A stretch of 64,000 nucleotides of DNA from Paragemmobacter straminiformis (GCF_014243445.1 NZ_JACLQD010000001.1:868001-932000); one strand, 5' to 3'. Positions 26,597-34,193 are shown, counted from the first letter of the stretch. Notes: generated from the sequence alone by a model not told the origin. Translations and numbers: made by a program.

Positions 26597-27076
26597 ATGG
26601 ATTTTGATGGCATTGTCAGCAGCACGCAGGCCGTGGTCGGTCTGGTTGGCGGAGGCATCGATCTTGCCAAAAAGATTGGCGGCGTTCTGAAGAGCGAAGG
26701 TGAAAAAGTCGACCCGCAAACCGCTGAGCTCTTGAGACAGCTTCAAGAACAACTCGTCGAAACAAAGCTCGCGCAGATAAACCTTCTCGATGTCCTGCTC
26801 AAACACAGAACTGAGATGGCTCAGGCTGATCGCCGCGCCGAAATGATGCGCGATTACGTGCCGTTCCATACTCCGGAAGGTGCGATCGTCCTTGCCGCCA
26901 AAGACGCCGTGAATGGTTCGCCGTCGCACTACCTTTGCCCACAATGCGCGGAGCATGGCGTTCGGACATTCCTGCAGCCGGCCGGATCGGGCAAACGGTG
27001 CCATCCGTGCCAGGTCTTTTACGACTTCGAGCGGGAAACCCCCATTCGCAGAAACCGCACTGGAGACTACTACTGA
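26597..27076 (+). CDS. Zinc-ribbon protein encoded against the prophage operon
   Basis: A 159-aa protein read opposite to all surrounding early genes. The start at 26597 follows AAAAGGA. An N-terminal Gly-rich helix (VVGLVGGGIDLAKKIGGVLK) is followed by a long helical region (DPQTAELLRQLQEQLVETKLAQ) and a C-terminal zinc ribbon (CPQC near residue 125, CHPC near 147). The base composition is lower in GC than the neighbours. It looks like a separately acquired cargo gene (moron). The function is not recognisable. Confidence 0.75.
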   Translation: MDFDGIVSSTQAVVGLVGGGIDLAKKIGGVLKSEGEKVDPQTAELLRQLQEQLVETKLAQINLLDVLLKHRTEMAQADRRAEMMRDYVPFHTPEGAIVLAAKDAVNGSPSHYLCPQCAEHGVRTFLQPAGSGKRCHPCQVFYDFERETPIRRNRTGDYY

Positions 27077-27126
27077 GCTCGAGGCAAGTGCAGGGGCCAA
27101 CTCTGGGTCGGCCAAACGATCAACCA

Positions 27127-27579
27127 TCACCGCGCCTCCACCTTGATGCCCGCCCGCGCACACATGCCCTTCAGCGCCTCGATCACCGATGCGATCTGCT
27201 TCCAGTCGCGCATCTGGTCGACGTCGATCGGGACAGCGCCCCAGCTCTTCTCGAAGCGGGCGCGGACAAAGGCGTTCAGCCCCTCGGCCCCCGGCACGGC
27301 GACGGCACCGGCATGGACCAACTTCGACCAGAGCACATGGCAGAAGCGCACGTCGCTCCGGCTGGCAAAGGGGCGCGGGGCGCGGGCCTTGGTGCCCTTG
27401 GCCTCGGGCTTGAACCCGCGCGCCTTCAGCGCATCGACCACCGCCTCCAGTTCGGTCGTGGAACAGGCGCGCAAGCTATCCTTGCCCACGACCTGCAGCG
27501 TCAGGTCGCGGCGGGTTTCCTCGTCGATGCCCAACTGCCGACAGCCGACATGGATCTTGCGGATGACGGATGCCGACAT
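27127..27579 (-). CDS. gemA: Mu-like phage GemA / gp16 family protein
   Basis: A 150-aa member of the GemA (DUF1018) family, found in the early operon of Mu-like phages and linked to host gene and DNA gyrase effects. Features: IRKIHVGCRQLGIDEETRRDL at the N-terminus, then the central LRACSTTELEAVVDALKARGF and a C-terminal MRDWKQIASVIEALKGMC. It is one of the best markers that this region is Mu-like. The ATG at 27579 overlaps the stop of the previous gene by one base. Confidence 0.88.
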   Translation of the reverse strand: MSASVIRKIHVGCRQLGIDEETRRDLTLQVVGKDSLRACSTTELEAVVDALKARGFKPEAKGTKARAPRPFASRSDVRFCHVLWSKLVHAGAVAVPGAEGLNAFVRARFEKSWGAVPIDVDQMRDWKQIASVIEALKGMCARAGIKVEAR

Positions 27580-27905
27580 CACAAGGCCTCCGTCTTGGTC
27601 GGCAGGGCAGGCTCCGCCGAGGGGCGGAACATGCACAGGAACGCGCTGGTCTGCACATCGGTGACCTCGGCGCGCTGCAGATGCATCAGCCACGTCCGGT
27701 CGATCAGGCGGACCGCATTGTCGTTGGGCGCGGGCCAGGCGACCAAACGCAGCCCACGTACGACTACGCCTGCATCCAAAGCCGCATTGACATCAGCCGG
27801 AGTAGCAAAGGGCAGCGCCACCAGTTCGAATTGGGCGCGGCGGCTTGGCGCAAAGTCGGGATGAAGATAGACGCGGAAAACGCGAAGAGGGATCAACTCG
27901 GACAC
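27579..27905 (-). CDS. Phage early protein of unknown function, 108 aa
   Basis: GTG start with GAGG about 7 nt upstream. No family recognised; a soluble alpha/beta protein without cysteine clusters or membrane segments. It is coupled to gemA by a one-base overlap. Between it and the upstream gene (27939-27962) lies a CCCCC/GGGGG hairpin that could attenuate the operon. Confidence 0.6.
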   Translation of the reverse strand: MSELIPLRVFRVYLHPDFAPSRRAQFELVALPFATPADVNAALDAGVVVRGLRLVAWPAPNDNAVRLIDRTWLMHLQRAEVTDVQTSAFLCMFRPSAEPALPTKTEAL

Positions 27906-28005
27906 TGTGTAACCTCACTGTCAGCTGGGCTGGAAAGGACCCCCCGACCGAAGCCGGGGGCAGTCATGGGAGGTTGGCGCGGATGGTCCGTCGCGCCGCC
28001 GGTTG

Positions 28006-28356
28006 TCAGTCTACGGTGGCGGGCATCGGATGGCCCGTCAGCGCGGCGTCGAGCTCGTCGCCGGTCAGACCGAACGACCTGCACAACCGCCGCCGGATGG
28101 CGGACAGGTCCGCACTGGACGGCACGCCGCCGATCCAATGCCGCCGTGCGGTCTCGACCGCCGTATCGAAAGCCAGCCGCAGGCCACGCGTGACCATCTC
28201 GGCATCGTCCGACGACAGGGTCGGGTCGAGGTCGCGAACAGCCTGCACCGCCCGCGCCGTCGCCAGCTGGTGAACCGTCGCCGCGTCCCGATGATCAGGC
28301 GTCGGCTTCGGGATCAGGTGGCGCACCTCGCGGATGAAGTTACGGCGGGCCATCAT
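28006..28356 (-). CDS. Phage early protein of unknown function, 116 aa
   Basis: Begins MMARRNFIREVRHLIPKPTP; two adjacent ATG codons make the start ambiguous by one residue. A helical protein, no family recognised. Its start overlaps the stop of the DUF550 gene, typical of tightly packed Mu-like early operons. Confidence 0.6.
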   Translation of the reverse strand: MMARRNFIREVRHLIPKPTPDHRDAATVHQLATARAVQAVRDLDPTLSSDDAEMVTRGLRLAFDTAVETARRHWIGGVPSSADLSAIRRRLCRSFGLTGDELDAALTGHPMPATVD

Positions 28357-28673
28357 GCACCCGCCCTTTCCGCAAGGTGCTCGCGCGCCTCGCCTTCCTT
28401 GGGTTCCGGCCACAGGCGGCTCTGGTTCACCGCCAGTTTGATGCGGATGGCCTGCGCCAGCCGCTCGTCGCTAATACCGGCACGGCGCTGCATGTCCCAC
28501 ATCAGCATCTGGCAATCGGCCAGTTCCATGACGTCGGTCGGGTCGGAGGCGAACTCCAGCGCTTCCTTCGACAGGTGCTTGGCAGGGCCGATGGCCGAGA
28601 CTTTGCCGAAGGTCTCCTCCGACCACTTCGCATGCTCCTCGCGCAGCATGGCAAGACGGTTTTCGGTGTTCAT
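28353..28673 (-). CDS. DUF550 / MazG-like dATP/dGTP pyrophosphohydrolase domain protein
   Basis: A 106-aa single-domain protein. The pattern WSEETFGKVSAIGPAKHLSKEALEF, then ELADCQMLMWDMQRRAGIS and KLAVNQSRLWP matches the DUF550 family of phage nucleotide pyrophosphohydrolases related to MazG, in which the E-A-L-E and E-L-A-D residues bind metal. It may clean or rebalance nucleotide pools during phage growth. ATG at 28673 chosen because the domain begins there. Confidence 0.85.
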   Translation of the reverse strand: MNTENRLAMLREEHAKWSEETFGKVSAIGPAKHLSKEALEFASDPTDVMELADCQMLMWDMQRRAGISDERLAQAIRIKLAVNQSRLWPEPKEGEAREHLAERAGA

Positions 28674-28677
28674 GCCC

Positions 28678-29442
28678 TCACCCCCGCGCCAGATCGATGG
28701 TGATCGGCTGCCACGGCGCGTCCTGCGTGTCGCGGCGGTAGAGCCGGACATAGGACTTCGAACCGACGATCCGCATGGCGTCGCGGATGGCCTGCATCGC
28801 GGCCTTCCAACGCGGGTCCTCGATCTCCAGCCGCAGCAGCATGAAGATCTCCGACCGGTTCACCTTGCCCGGCTTGTCTGTGTTGAACGCGCGGGTGACG
28901 ATCATGCGCAACTCGTCGCGCGCGCCGGCCGCCCATTCGTTCATGCACTCGTCGAGCAACTCCTTCGCGGTCTGAAGCTCGGGGCCGAAGTCGATGTAGT
29001 CGGCGACCTGAACGGTCACCTTGAACAGGCCGTCATGGGTCATCAGGGTCTTGTTGCCCTTCTTTCCACCGACCGTCGCGCCGTATTCCTGCGCCAAGAG
29101 CGCCTCGAACCCGCCGATGTCGTCGAAGGTGTGACCGAGGAACCGGCTGACCTGTTCCGAGAGTGCGATGCCGTAGCCGGCCACTTTGCGGACCAGTTCG
29201 TCCTGCAGAAGGTGCTGCGGTTTGATCAGGGACACGGCCAGACGGTGCCCTCCGGCAAGAAGGTGCAGGCTTCCGTCCTTCTTCTGGCGAATATGGATTG
29301 GGTCCTTGATCCCGAATTCCTTTGCCGACTCGAGGATCGAATTGACCCCAGCCTCGGTGACGGGGCGCATGCGATCCTTGACGATGATCTTTGCGCGCTC
29401 GACGCGCGTCAGAACAGGCTCGGGGATTTCGTTACTCTTCAC
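28678..29442 (-). CDS. Chimera: ParB N-terminal-like domain fused to DUF3164
   Basis: A 254-aa protein. Residues 1-72 look like a ParB/Srx N-terminal domain (VNSILESAKEFGIKDPIHIR, LLAGGHRLAVSL). Residues 74-254 look like the whole of DUF3164, a standard Mu-like phage early protein (KPQHLLQDELV, YGATVGGKKGNKTLMTHDG, GSKSYVRLYRRD, ITIDLARG). In typical Mu-like phages a ParB-like gene and DUF3164 lie on either side of the transposase A and B genes. The fusion may mark an in-frame deletion of both transposases; see findings. Confidence 0.8.
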   Translation of the reverse strand: MKSNEIPEPVLTRVERAKIIVKDRMRPVTEAGVNSILESAKEFGIKDPIHIRQKKDGSLHLLAGGHRLAVSLIKPQHLLQDELVRKVAGYGIALSEQVSRFLGHTFDDIGGFEALLAQEYGATVGGKKGNKTLMTHDGLFKVTVQVADYIDFGPELQTAKELLDECMNEWAAGARDELRMIVTRAFNTDKPGKVNRSEIFMLLRLEIEDPRWKAAMQAIRDAMRIVGSKSYVRLYRRDTQDAPWQPITIDLARG

Positions 29443-29669
29443 AGGGTCGGCTCCTTCGTCATGGTGTAGAAAAACCGCCGCGCGCCGTTCACCACGCGGG
29501 GCTGGCAGATGATCTCCGCGCCGTGCTGGCGCAGCTCGGCGACACAGGCGTTGACCGCCATGACACCTGCCCTCCGCACGATCTGGCGTGTGGTCACGGG
29601 CTTGCCCTCACGCAACACGCGAAGGACCTTCTGCAGGCGGGGCGAATGAAGCGGGGCTGCGTTCATCAT
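29439..29669 (-). CDS. Small winged-helix-like phage protein, 76 aa
   Basis: Residues 10-65 form a helix-turn-helix pattern (LQKVLRVLREGKPVTTRQIV, then GVMAVNACVAELRQHGAEI) followed by a beta wing (ICQPRVVNGARRFFYTM). Probably DNA-binding. Two adjacent ATG codons at the start; it overlaps genes on both sides by a few bases. Confidence 0.7.
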   Translation of the reverse strand: MMNAAPLHSPRLQKVLRVLREGKPVTTRQIVRRAGVMAVNACVAELRQHGAEIICQPRVVNGARRFFYTMTKEPTL

Positions 29670-29950
29670 GACGGCTGATGCCCCCGACCGTTGCAGCGCC
29701 CGCAAAGCCGGTTGTGGATGCCGTCCGACATGAATTTGTTGCCGCAACACATGCAGCTTCGGGTCCCGCGCTTCTTGCGGGCGTCGGCCTCGCGCTGCTT
29801 CGTGGAACGCAGGTTCTCGACGTACTCGCTGCTCGGGCTCCACGGCGACACCTGGCGCCCATCCGGCCCGAACACGGCATAGCCCTGTCCCATGCGATAT
29901 CGAATGTCGAACTGGTTCGGCTTGGGCTTGCTATAGGCGACCGAGGTCAT
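29666..29950 (-). CDS. Small zinc-finger phage protein, 94 aa
   Basis: A C-terminal four-cysteine cluster (CMCCGNKF, then CGRC) resembles a treble-clef or DksA-like finger. The N-terminal half contains YRMGQGYAVFGPDGRQVSPWS, a short beta motif. Function unknown. Its ATG overlaps the stop of the small membrane protein gene. Confidence 0.65.
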   Translation of the reverse strand: MTSVAYSKPKPNQFDIRYRMGQGYAVFGPDGRQVSPWSPSSEYVENLRSTKQREADARKKRGTRSCMCCGNKFMSDGIHNRLCGRCNGRGHQPS

Positions 29951-30081
29951 CAGACACCCCCGCCCAGACCGAGGGTCACAAAGACCGCCACCGTCAACAG
30001 GATCAGTCCGCAGACCGCTTCCAGCACTTCGCTGGAGGACATGCGGGCATAGACCTCAAAGCACTCGCGGATCGATTGCAT
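29950..30081 (-). CDS. Tiny single-helix membrane protein, 43 aa
   Basis: Reads MQSIRECFEVYARMSSSEVL, then one membrane helix (LEAVCGLILLTVAVFVTLGLG) and a stop that overlaps the next gene. The ribosome site AGGTGG lies 6 nt before ATG. Coupling by TGATG on the downstream side supports its being real. Unknown function; could be a small membrane effector of the phage. Confidence 0.6.
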   Translation of the reverse strand: MQSIRECFEVYARMSSSEVLEAVCGLILLTVAVFVTLGLGGGV

Positions 30082-30277
30082 CGGAACCACCTACACACTC
30101 ACGCCCCGCAACATGCGGAGCGGACAAATCGGAAATCCGGCACATGCCGGCATCGACAGCGCGGACTGCCATAGCGGCATCCCCTTCGCTGATCAGATGA
30201 TGGACGAACGCGCCCCGCTCTTCGGGCGACATGCGCGCGACCAATGCCAAAGCGATGAGGCGGGGACCGACGGCCAT
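30056..30277 (-). CDS. Small phage early protein, 73 aa
   Basis: Starts MAVGPRLIALALVARMSPEE, followed by a helix and FVHHLISEGDAAMAVRAVDAG. Overlaps the tiny membrane protein gene by 26 nt and begins at the stop of the Ner-like gene. No family recognised. Confidence 0.5.
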   Translation of the reverse strand: MAVGPRLIALALVARMSPEERGAFVHHLISEGDAAMAVRAVDAGMCRISDLSAPHVAGRECVGGSDAIDPRVL

Positions 30278-30543
30278 CAGGCGGCGCGCCCCTGCTCGCG
30301 GGTCATCCGGCTGCGGTACAGAAGGGCGAAAAGGTCCGGCCCGATCTCGGCAATCATCTGGGCGCGCAGTTCGCGCGCCTTGGGGCCGTTCCAACCGCCA
30401 GTGGCAGCCAGCTTGGCATTCGTCGGATCGACGCCGTGGGCCGCGCTCCACTCCTTAAGGTTGGTCCCGAACACACGGAGCGCCCCGAGGAACGTATCGT
30501 AGAAGATCGTGCCGGGCTGAAGCGAGGGGGCGGAGGCTGTCAT
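30277..30543 (-). CDS. Ner/Cro-like small DNA-binding protein (BcepMu gp16-like)
   Basis: An 88-aa protein, first gene of the leftward early operon and divergent from the repressor, the place of ner/cro. A helical DNA-binding pattern is visible in LRVFGTNLKEWSAAHGVDPT, then AKLAATGGWNG and ARELRAQMIAEIG, resembling the BcepMu gp16 type. It probably down-regulates the early or repressor promoter. ATG at 30543 has a CGGAG site. Confidence 0.65.
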   Translation of the reverse strand: MTASAPSLQPGTIFYDTFLGALRVFGTNLKEWSAAHGVDPTNAKLAATGGWNGPKARELRAQMIAEIGPDLFALLYRSRMTREQGRAA

Positions 30544-30631
30544 ACTGTTCTCCGTTAGGATAAACTTCGCGTAACGTAGTTTGCGTTCACGTTCACTTTT
30601 GAACGTTAAATGCGATCTAGTCAACTGGGGC
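30544..30631. promoter_or_regulatory. Repressor/early operator-promoter region
   Basis: An AT-rich 88-nt region between divergent starts. Repeated half-sites are visible: GTTCAC at 30585-30590 and again at 30591-30596, the inverse GAACGTT at 30601-30607, and GTAACGTAG at 30571-30579. Another GAACGTT lies just inside the repressor gene at 30643. These are candidate CI/Ner operators. Confidence 0.6.
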
Positions 30632-31375
30632 GTGCGTGCTTTGAACGTTTTTTACGGTCAGCGGCTTTTGGAGTGGCGAAGAGCGTCTGGCTTGAGCCAG
30701 CGAGCACTCGCCTCCGCTCTAGGCGTGAGCCAAGGTTTTATTGGCGATATCGAGAGTGGGCGGTCAGCGCCGTCGCGCAATTTCCTGCAAGCCTTGAGCG
30801 AGCATTTCAGGGTCAATCCGGCGTGGATTCTGGAAGGCCGCGAGCCTCAAATCTTCGAGGACGGCCCCGGATTTTCGTCCGACGTTGGCCGAATCGCACC
30901 CCCTCAAAAGGGCAAGCCGCTGGCCGGTCATCTGACCATCGACGGGCAGGATTTCAGTCTGATCACCCGTCACAAAGCGCATGTTTCGGCTGGAAAAGGC
31001 CTCGCCGCTGTTGACGGATTGGAAAAAGACGGTCTCGCCTTTTCGAACAGTTGGCTCCTTAAAGCCGGTCTTGTCGCCGATCTCTCCGCCTTGGTCCGCG
31101 TTCGCGGCGACAGCATGTCCCCTGCCATACCCGACGGCGCGACCGTTCTGGTCGATCTCCGCGGGATCACGGCCGAGCAGCCCGGCGTCTACATCTGCAT
31201 CCTCGACGACGACGTCTTTGTGAAGCGTGTCCACCAGCTGCGCGATGACAAGACTGTCGTCGGCCACGTGCTCGTATCGGACAACCCCCAATATCCGCCA
31301 GTTGTGGTCTCCGGCCGAGACAACTACCGATTGCGAATCGTCGGAAAGGTCGTGCTCGCGATGCACACCGTGTAA
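30632..31375 (+). CDS. Phage CI/LexA-like repressor with S24 peptidase domain
   Basis: A 247-aa lysogeny repressor. XRE helix-turn-helix at residues 10-60 (GLSQRALASALGVSQGFIGDIESG). Self-cleavage site Ala120-Gly121 in VSAGKG, catalytic Ser161 (RGDSMSPAIPDG) and Lys198 (FVKRV), so it should be RecA-inducible. The start is GTG at 30632 after GGGG; TTG at 30641 is an alternative. It appears intact although the phage is not. Confidence 0.9.
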   Translation: MRALNVFYGQRLLEWRRASGLSQRALASALGVSQGFIGDIESGRSAPSRNFLQALSEHFRVNPAWILEGREPQIFEDGPGFSSDVGRIAPPQKGKPLAGHLTIDGQDFSLITRHKAHVSAGKGLAAVDGLEKDGLAFSNSWLLKAGLVADLSALVRVRGDSMSPAIPDGATVLVDLRGITAEQPGVYICILDDDVFVKRVHQLRDDKTVVGHVLVSDNPQYPPVVVSGRDNYRLRIVGKVVLAMHTV

Positions 31376-31406
31376 GGTTCAACCGTACCCAGTTCAGGAG
31401 TTACCC

Positions 31407-31721
31407 GTGCGTCACGCCTCTGCTCTCTGCCTTTGCCTTTTCACCATCTGCCTCTCCTGTGGTGCCAAAGCCGCCGATCTTGATTGCAAGGACATCGCCT
31501 GGAAGGCGCGGCTCATCATGACCGCTCGTCAGATGAACGGCGACATCGTGAAATTGACCGCCGATACCGAGCGGGAAGGCTGGCCCTTCGCCCGAGAAAT
31601 GATTCTCGAAGCATACGCGCTGCCGCTGGAGACCAAGGCCGAAAAACAGCGCCCGACTGGCGCTATGGAGGCTTTCGGTAACGAGTGGGGTCGCCGCTGC
31701 CTCGCAGGCGAACTGGATTGA
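31407..31721 (+). CDS. Small exported protein downstream of phage repressor
   Basis: A 104-aa protein starting at GTG after AGGAG. The signal peptide (SALCLCLFTICLSCGAKA) could be cut by signal peptidase I after AKA or, through LSCG, act as a lipoprotein signal. The mature part is helical with two cysteines (DLDCKDIAWKARLIM; GRRCLAGELD). Co-directional with the repressor and 31 nt after it, so probably expressed in the lysogen. No family recognised. Confidence 0.7.
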   Translation: MRHASALCLCLFTICLSCGAKAADLDCKDIAWKARLIMTARQMNGDIVKLTADTEREGWPFAREMILEAYALPLETKAEKQRPTGAMEAFGNEWGRRCLAGELD

Positions 31722-31854
31722 ATCGCTTCCCACTTCGCTATGGTCACAACCGCACTCTGATAGACAAGCATTTATCGTCTTTTCAGTGGCTTAAGGCCTA
31801 ACTGGGAAGCGCGGCACGAACTTTCCACCCGATTTCCCATTTCCGCCGGATCGT

Positions 31855-31970
31855 TTGCATGTTCGCTGGGCATAATCTGCCGCTCGTCAAAGCGGTTTGT
31901 CTCAGTATTTCAACGGTTTATGCCGAACATGCAACCGTCCGTCCGATCTTGCAGCCCCATTTGCATGTTC
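31855..31970. repeat. Three copies of TTGCATGTTC at prophage end, one inverted
   Basis: TTGCATGTTC at 31855-31864 and 31961-31970 on plus, and GAACATGCAA at 31925-31934 (minus). The first and second copies share further bases (GGCATAA after the core). The arrangement resembles transposase-binding end sites of Mu-like phages. Confidence 0.6.
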
Positions 31971-32303
31971 TGGCCTCCGCGAACCGTCGCTTTTCCCGTT
32001 CAACCCGTGGCAAGCGGTCGTGAAAACCCCTGTTTTCCTTGGCTTTAAACGGCCCTTTTCGGCTAGTCGGCAGCCCGCCCGCCACATCGGCGTTCAGCCG
32101 TCGCACCATGCCGAGTGCAACTTTCCCCGCGCCGCCGTCACCATCCACCAGCAACCCGCTAACCCTGCGGCCTGCCACGCTTTTTCAGACAATCCCACCC
32201 ATTCTCGGATGTTCCCGCGTCACTGCAGATATGTCTGTCAACGCACAGGCAGATTCCCCCTTTTGCCGCCATTGACCTGCGGGCCGTGCGGCCCCATAGT
32301 AAC

Positions 32304-32316
32304 AATGATAATCATT
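32304..32316. promoter_or_regulatory. Fur/Mur-like operator of mntH
   Basis: Perfect 13-bp palindrome AATGATAATCATT, the core of a Fur-family box, 18 nt before the mntH start codon. In alphaproteobacteria the Fur homologue Mur commonly represses manganese uptake genes. Confidence 0.7.
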
Positions 32317-32333
32317 CGCAAAAATGGACGGAC

Positions 32334-33668
32334 ATGACGCAACCAACCCCAGGCTGGCGCAGTGGCAGCGAGACCCCCTCGCTTTCCGAGGTGTTCCGCA
32401 GCATCGCGGTGCCGACGGGCCGCTCTTCCTTCCGCAGGTTCTTTGCCTTCATCGGGCCGGGCTATCTGGTAGCCGTGGGCTACATGGACCCGGGCAACTG
32501 GGCGACCTCGCTCGCGGGGGGGGCGAAGTTCGGCTACACGCTGCTTTTCGTGGCGCTCCTGTCCAACATCATGGCGATCCTGCTGCAATCGCTCTGCGCC
32601 CGCCTTGCCATCGCCTCGGGACGCGATCTTGCCCAAGCCTGCCGCGATGCCTTTCCGCGCTGGGTCTCTGTCCCGCTCTGGCTTCTGGCCGAGGCCGCGA
32701 TCATCGCCACCGACCTTGCCGAGGTGATCGGCACCGCCATCGGCCTGAACCTGCTTTTCGGCATCCCACTCGAAATCGGCGTGTTCATCACGGCGGCCGA
32801 CGTGTTCCTGATCCTCTGGCTGCAAAACCGCGGCTTCCGCTATGTCGAGGCCTTCATCATCGCCATGCTGGGGGTCATCGCCGCCTGTTTCTTCATCCAG
32901 ATCGCCATGGCCGATCCCGACTGGAACGCCGTGATCCTCGGCTTTGCGCCGTCGATCGAAATCGCAACCAATCCTGAAATGCTCTACATCGCGCTCGGCA
33001 TCATCGGCGCGACGGTCATGCCGCATAACCTCTACCTGCATTCCGGCATCGTGCAGACCCGCGCCTTCGGTCAGGCCCCGTCCGAAAAGCGCCAGGCCCT
33101 GCGCATGGCGACATGGGACAGCACCATCGCCCTGATGTTCGCGCTGACGATAAACGCCTCGATCCTGATCCTCGCCGCCGCAACCTTCCACGCCTCGGGC
33201 AATACCGAGGTGGTCGAGATCGACAAGGCCCACGCCCTGCTCTCGCCCCTGCTTGGCGGGTCGCTTGCCCCCATCCTCTTCGGCCTTGCGCTGCTCTGCT
33301 GCGGGCTGAACGCCACGATCACCGCCACGATGGCGGGCCAGATCGTGATGGAGGGCTTCATCCGCTGGCGCATAAGCCCCGTCGCGCGCCGCCTGATCAC
33401 CCGCGTCTTCGCCATCGTTCCGGCCATCGCCGTGATCCTGTGGTGGGGAAGCGAGGGGACGGGGCGGCTTCTGATCCTGTCGCAGGTCGTGCTGTCCTTC
33501 CAGCTTCCCTTTGCCATCGTGCCGCTGGTCATGTTCACGGCCAGCCGCAAGAAGATGGGCGACCTCGTGGCCCCGCGCTGGCTTACGGCTCTTTGCGCCC
33601 TGATCGCGGTGACGATCATCGCGCTGAACCTGAACCTGCTCTGGTCGGTGGCGACGGGCGGCTTCTAG
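32334..33668 (+). CDS. mntH: Nramp-family manganese transporter MntH
   Basis: Proton-coupled Mn(II) importer, 444 aa with eleven helices. Metal-binding motifs are intact: DPGN in helix 1 ([10 protein letters not shown]) and the helix 6 motif MPHNLYLHS. The ATG at 32334 has GGAC upstream and follows the Fur/Mur-like box. Its TAG stop shares bases with the stop of the convergent phosphatase gene (CTAG). Confidence 0.95.
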   Translation: MTQPTPGWRSGSETPSLSEVFRSIAVPTGRSSFRRFFAFIGPGYLVAVGYMDPGNWATSLAGGAKFGYTLLFVALLSNIMAILLQSLCARLAIASGRDLAQACRDAFPRWVSVPLWLLAEAAIIATDLAEVIGTAIGLNLLFGIPLEIGVFITAADVFLILWLQNRGFRYVEAFIIAMLGVIAACFFIQIAMADPDWNAVILGFAPSIEIATNPEMLYIALGIIGATVMPHNLYLHSGIVQTRAFGQAPSEKRQALRMATWDSTIALMFALTINASILILAAATFHASGNTEVVEIDKAHALLSPLLGGSLAPILFGLALLCCGLNATITATMAGQIVMEGFIRWRISPVARRLITRVFAIVPAIAVILWWGSEGTGRLLILSQVVLSFQLPFAIVPLVMFTASRKKMGDLVAPRWLTALCALIAVTIIALNLNLLWSVATGGF

Positions 33669-34120
33669 GCCCGCGCCGCCCAGGCAAATTGCGCGTCCGT
33701 TTCCACCGCGCAGGGCCGCACCCCGCGCAGACGCGCAAGCGCGGCGGCAGGTTCTTCGCCCGCATCCACCATAAGCCGCAACACGGCCGCCCCCGACCGC
33801 CCGCACCCGCCCATGCAATGCACCAGCACGCGGCCACCCCGCGCGAGGGTCGCTGCGATTTCGGGCGCGACCGCATCCCAGCCTGCGTCCGGCACCCCGT
33901 AGTCCGCCACCGGACAGTGCAGCCACGCCACCCCTGCCGCGCCCAGCGCCCGGCCCATGCCGCCCGCGCCGACGCGCTCCATCTCGGCGGCGGTGGTCAT
34001 GGAAACCACCAGCGCGGGCCCCCAGTCCAGCCATGCCGCCAGATCGCCCGCAAAGTCCCCGCCGCGCCCGGCACAAGGCGCAACCATCACCGCGCCGCCC
34101 CCCACCGACAGAACCGCCAT
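33665..34120 (-). CDS. Dual-specificity / tyrosine phosphatase-like protein
   Basis: A 151-aa protein with the CX5R active-site loop [10 protein letters not shown] (Cys near residue 102, Arg near 108) and a general-acid Asp candidate in [11 protein letters not shown]. This is the cysteine-based phosphatase fold. It overlaps the mntH stop by 4 nt at convergent ends. The substrate cannot be inferred; links to the neighbouring mntH or dnaX genes are not evident. Confidence 0.85.
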   Translation of the reverse strand: MAVLSVGGGAVMVAPCAGRGGDFAGDLAAWLDWGPALVVSMTTAAEMERVGAGGMGRALGAAGVAWLHCPVADYGVPDAGWDAVAPEIAATLARGGRVLVHCMGGCGRSGAAVLRLMVDAGEEPAAALARLRGVRPCAVETDAQFAWAARA

Positions 34121-34193
34121 TTCCCCTCCTTCGGGTTTACGCCGCCCGCGCCCCGCCCTACTGTGACCGCTGATTCAGGTGAAAGCGGTTCCC

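Larger units (their letters stand above)
24668..32000. mobile_element. Degraded Mu-like (transposable) prophage, early region only
   Basis: The genes fit the early half of a Mu-like phage lying inverted: repressor, Ner-like regulator, leftward small early genes, DUF3164, DUF550, GemA, methylase, HTH gene, endolysin. No MuA or MuB transposase, portal, head or tail genes are present. The left border abuts the SDR stop with a truncated methylase. The right border is not exact; repeats at 31855-31970 suggest the phage left end lies near 32.0 kb. GC content falls at 26.5-27.1 kb and 30.5-32.0 kb. Confidence 0.85.
31722..32333. other. Non-coding region: prophage left end and mntH upstream region
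   Basis: About 610 nt without a convincing gene. It is AT-richer than the chromosome and carries three TTGCATGTTC repeats (31855-31970), an imperfect stretch of short A/T tracts, and the Fur/Mur-like box before mntH. The exact phage/chromosome border could not be fixed. Confidence 0.5.

Noticed and set aside
26495-27163. 222-aa minus-strand frame opposite the zinc-ribbon gene
   Set aside because: It would fit the operon direction, but lacks a ribosome site at a sensible start and has no domain; the plus-strand frame has a ribosome site and paired CxxC motifs.
31897-32337. 146-aa plus-strand frame in the phage-end region
   Set aside because: No ribosome site, no domain, and Pro/Cys-rich; spans the repeat cluster and the mntH operator.
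32238-34076. 612-aa minus-strand frame
   Set aside because: Antisense to mntH; its last part is the real phosphatase region in another frame.
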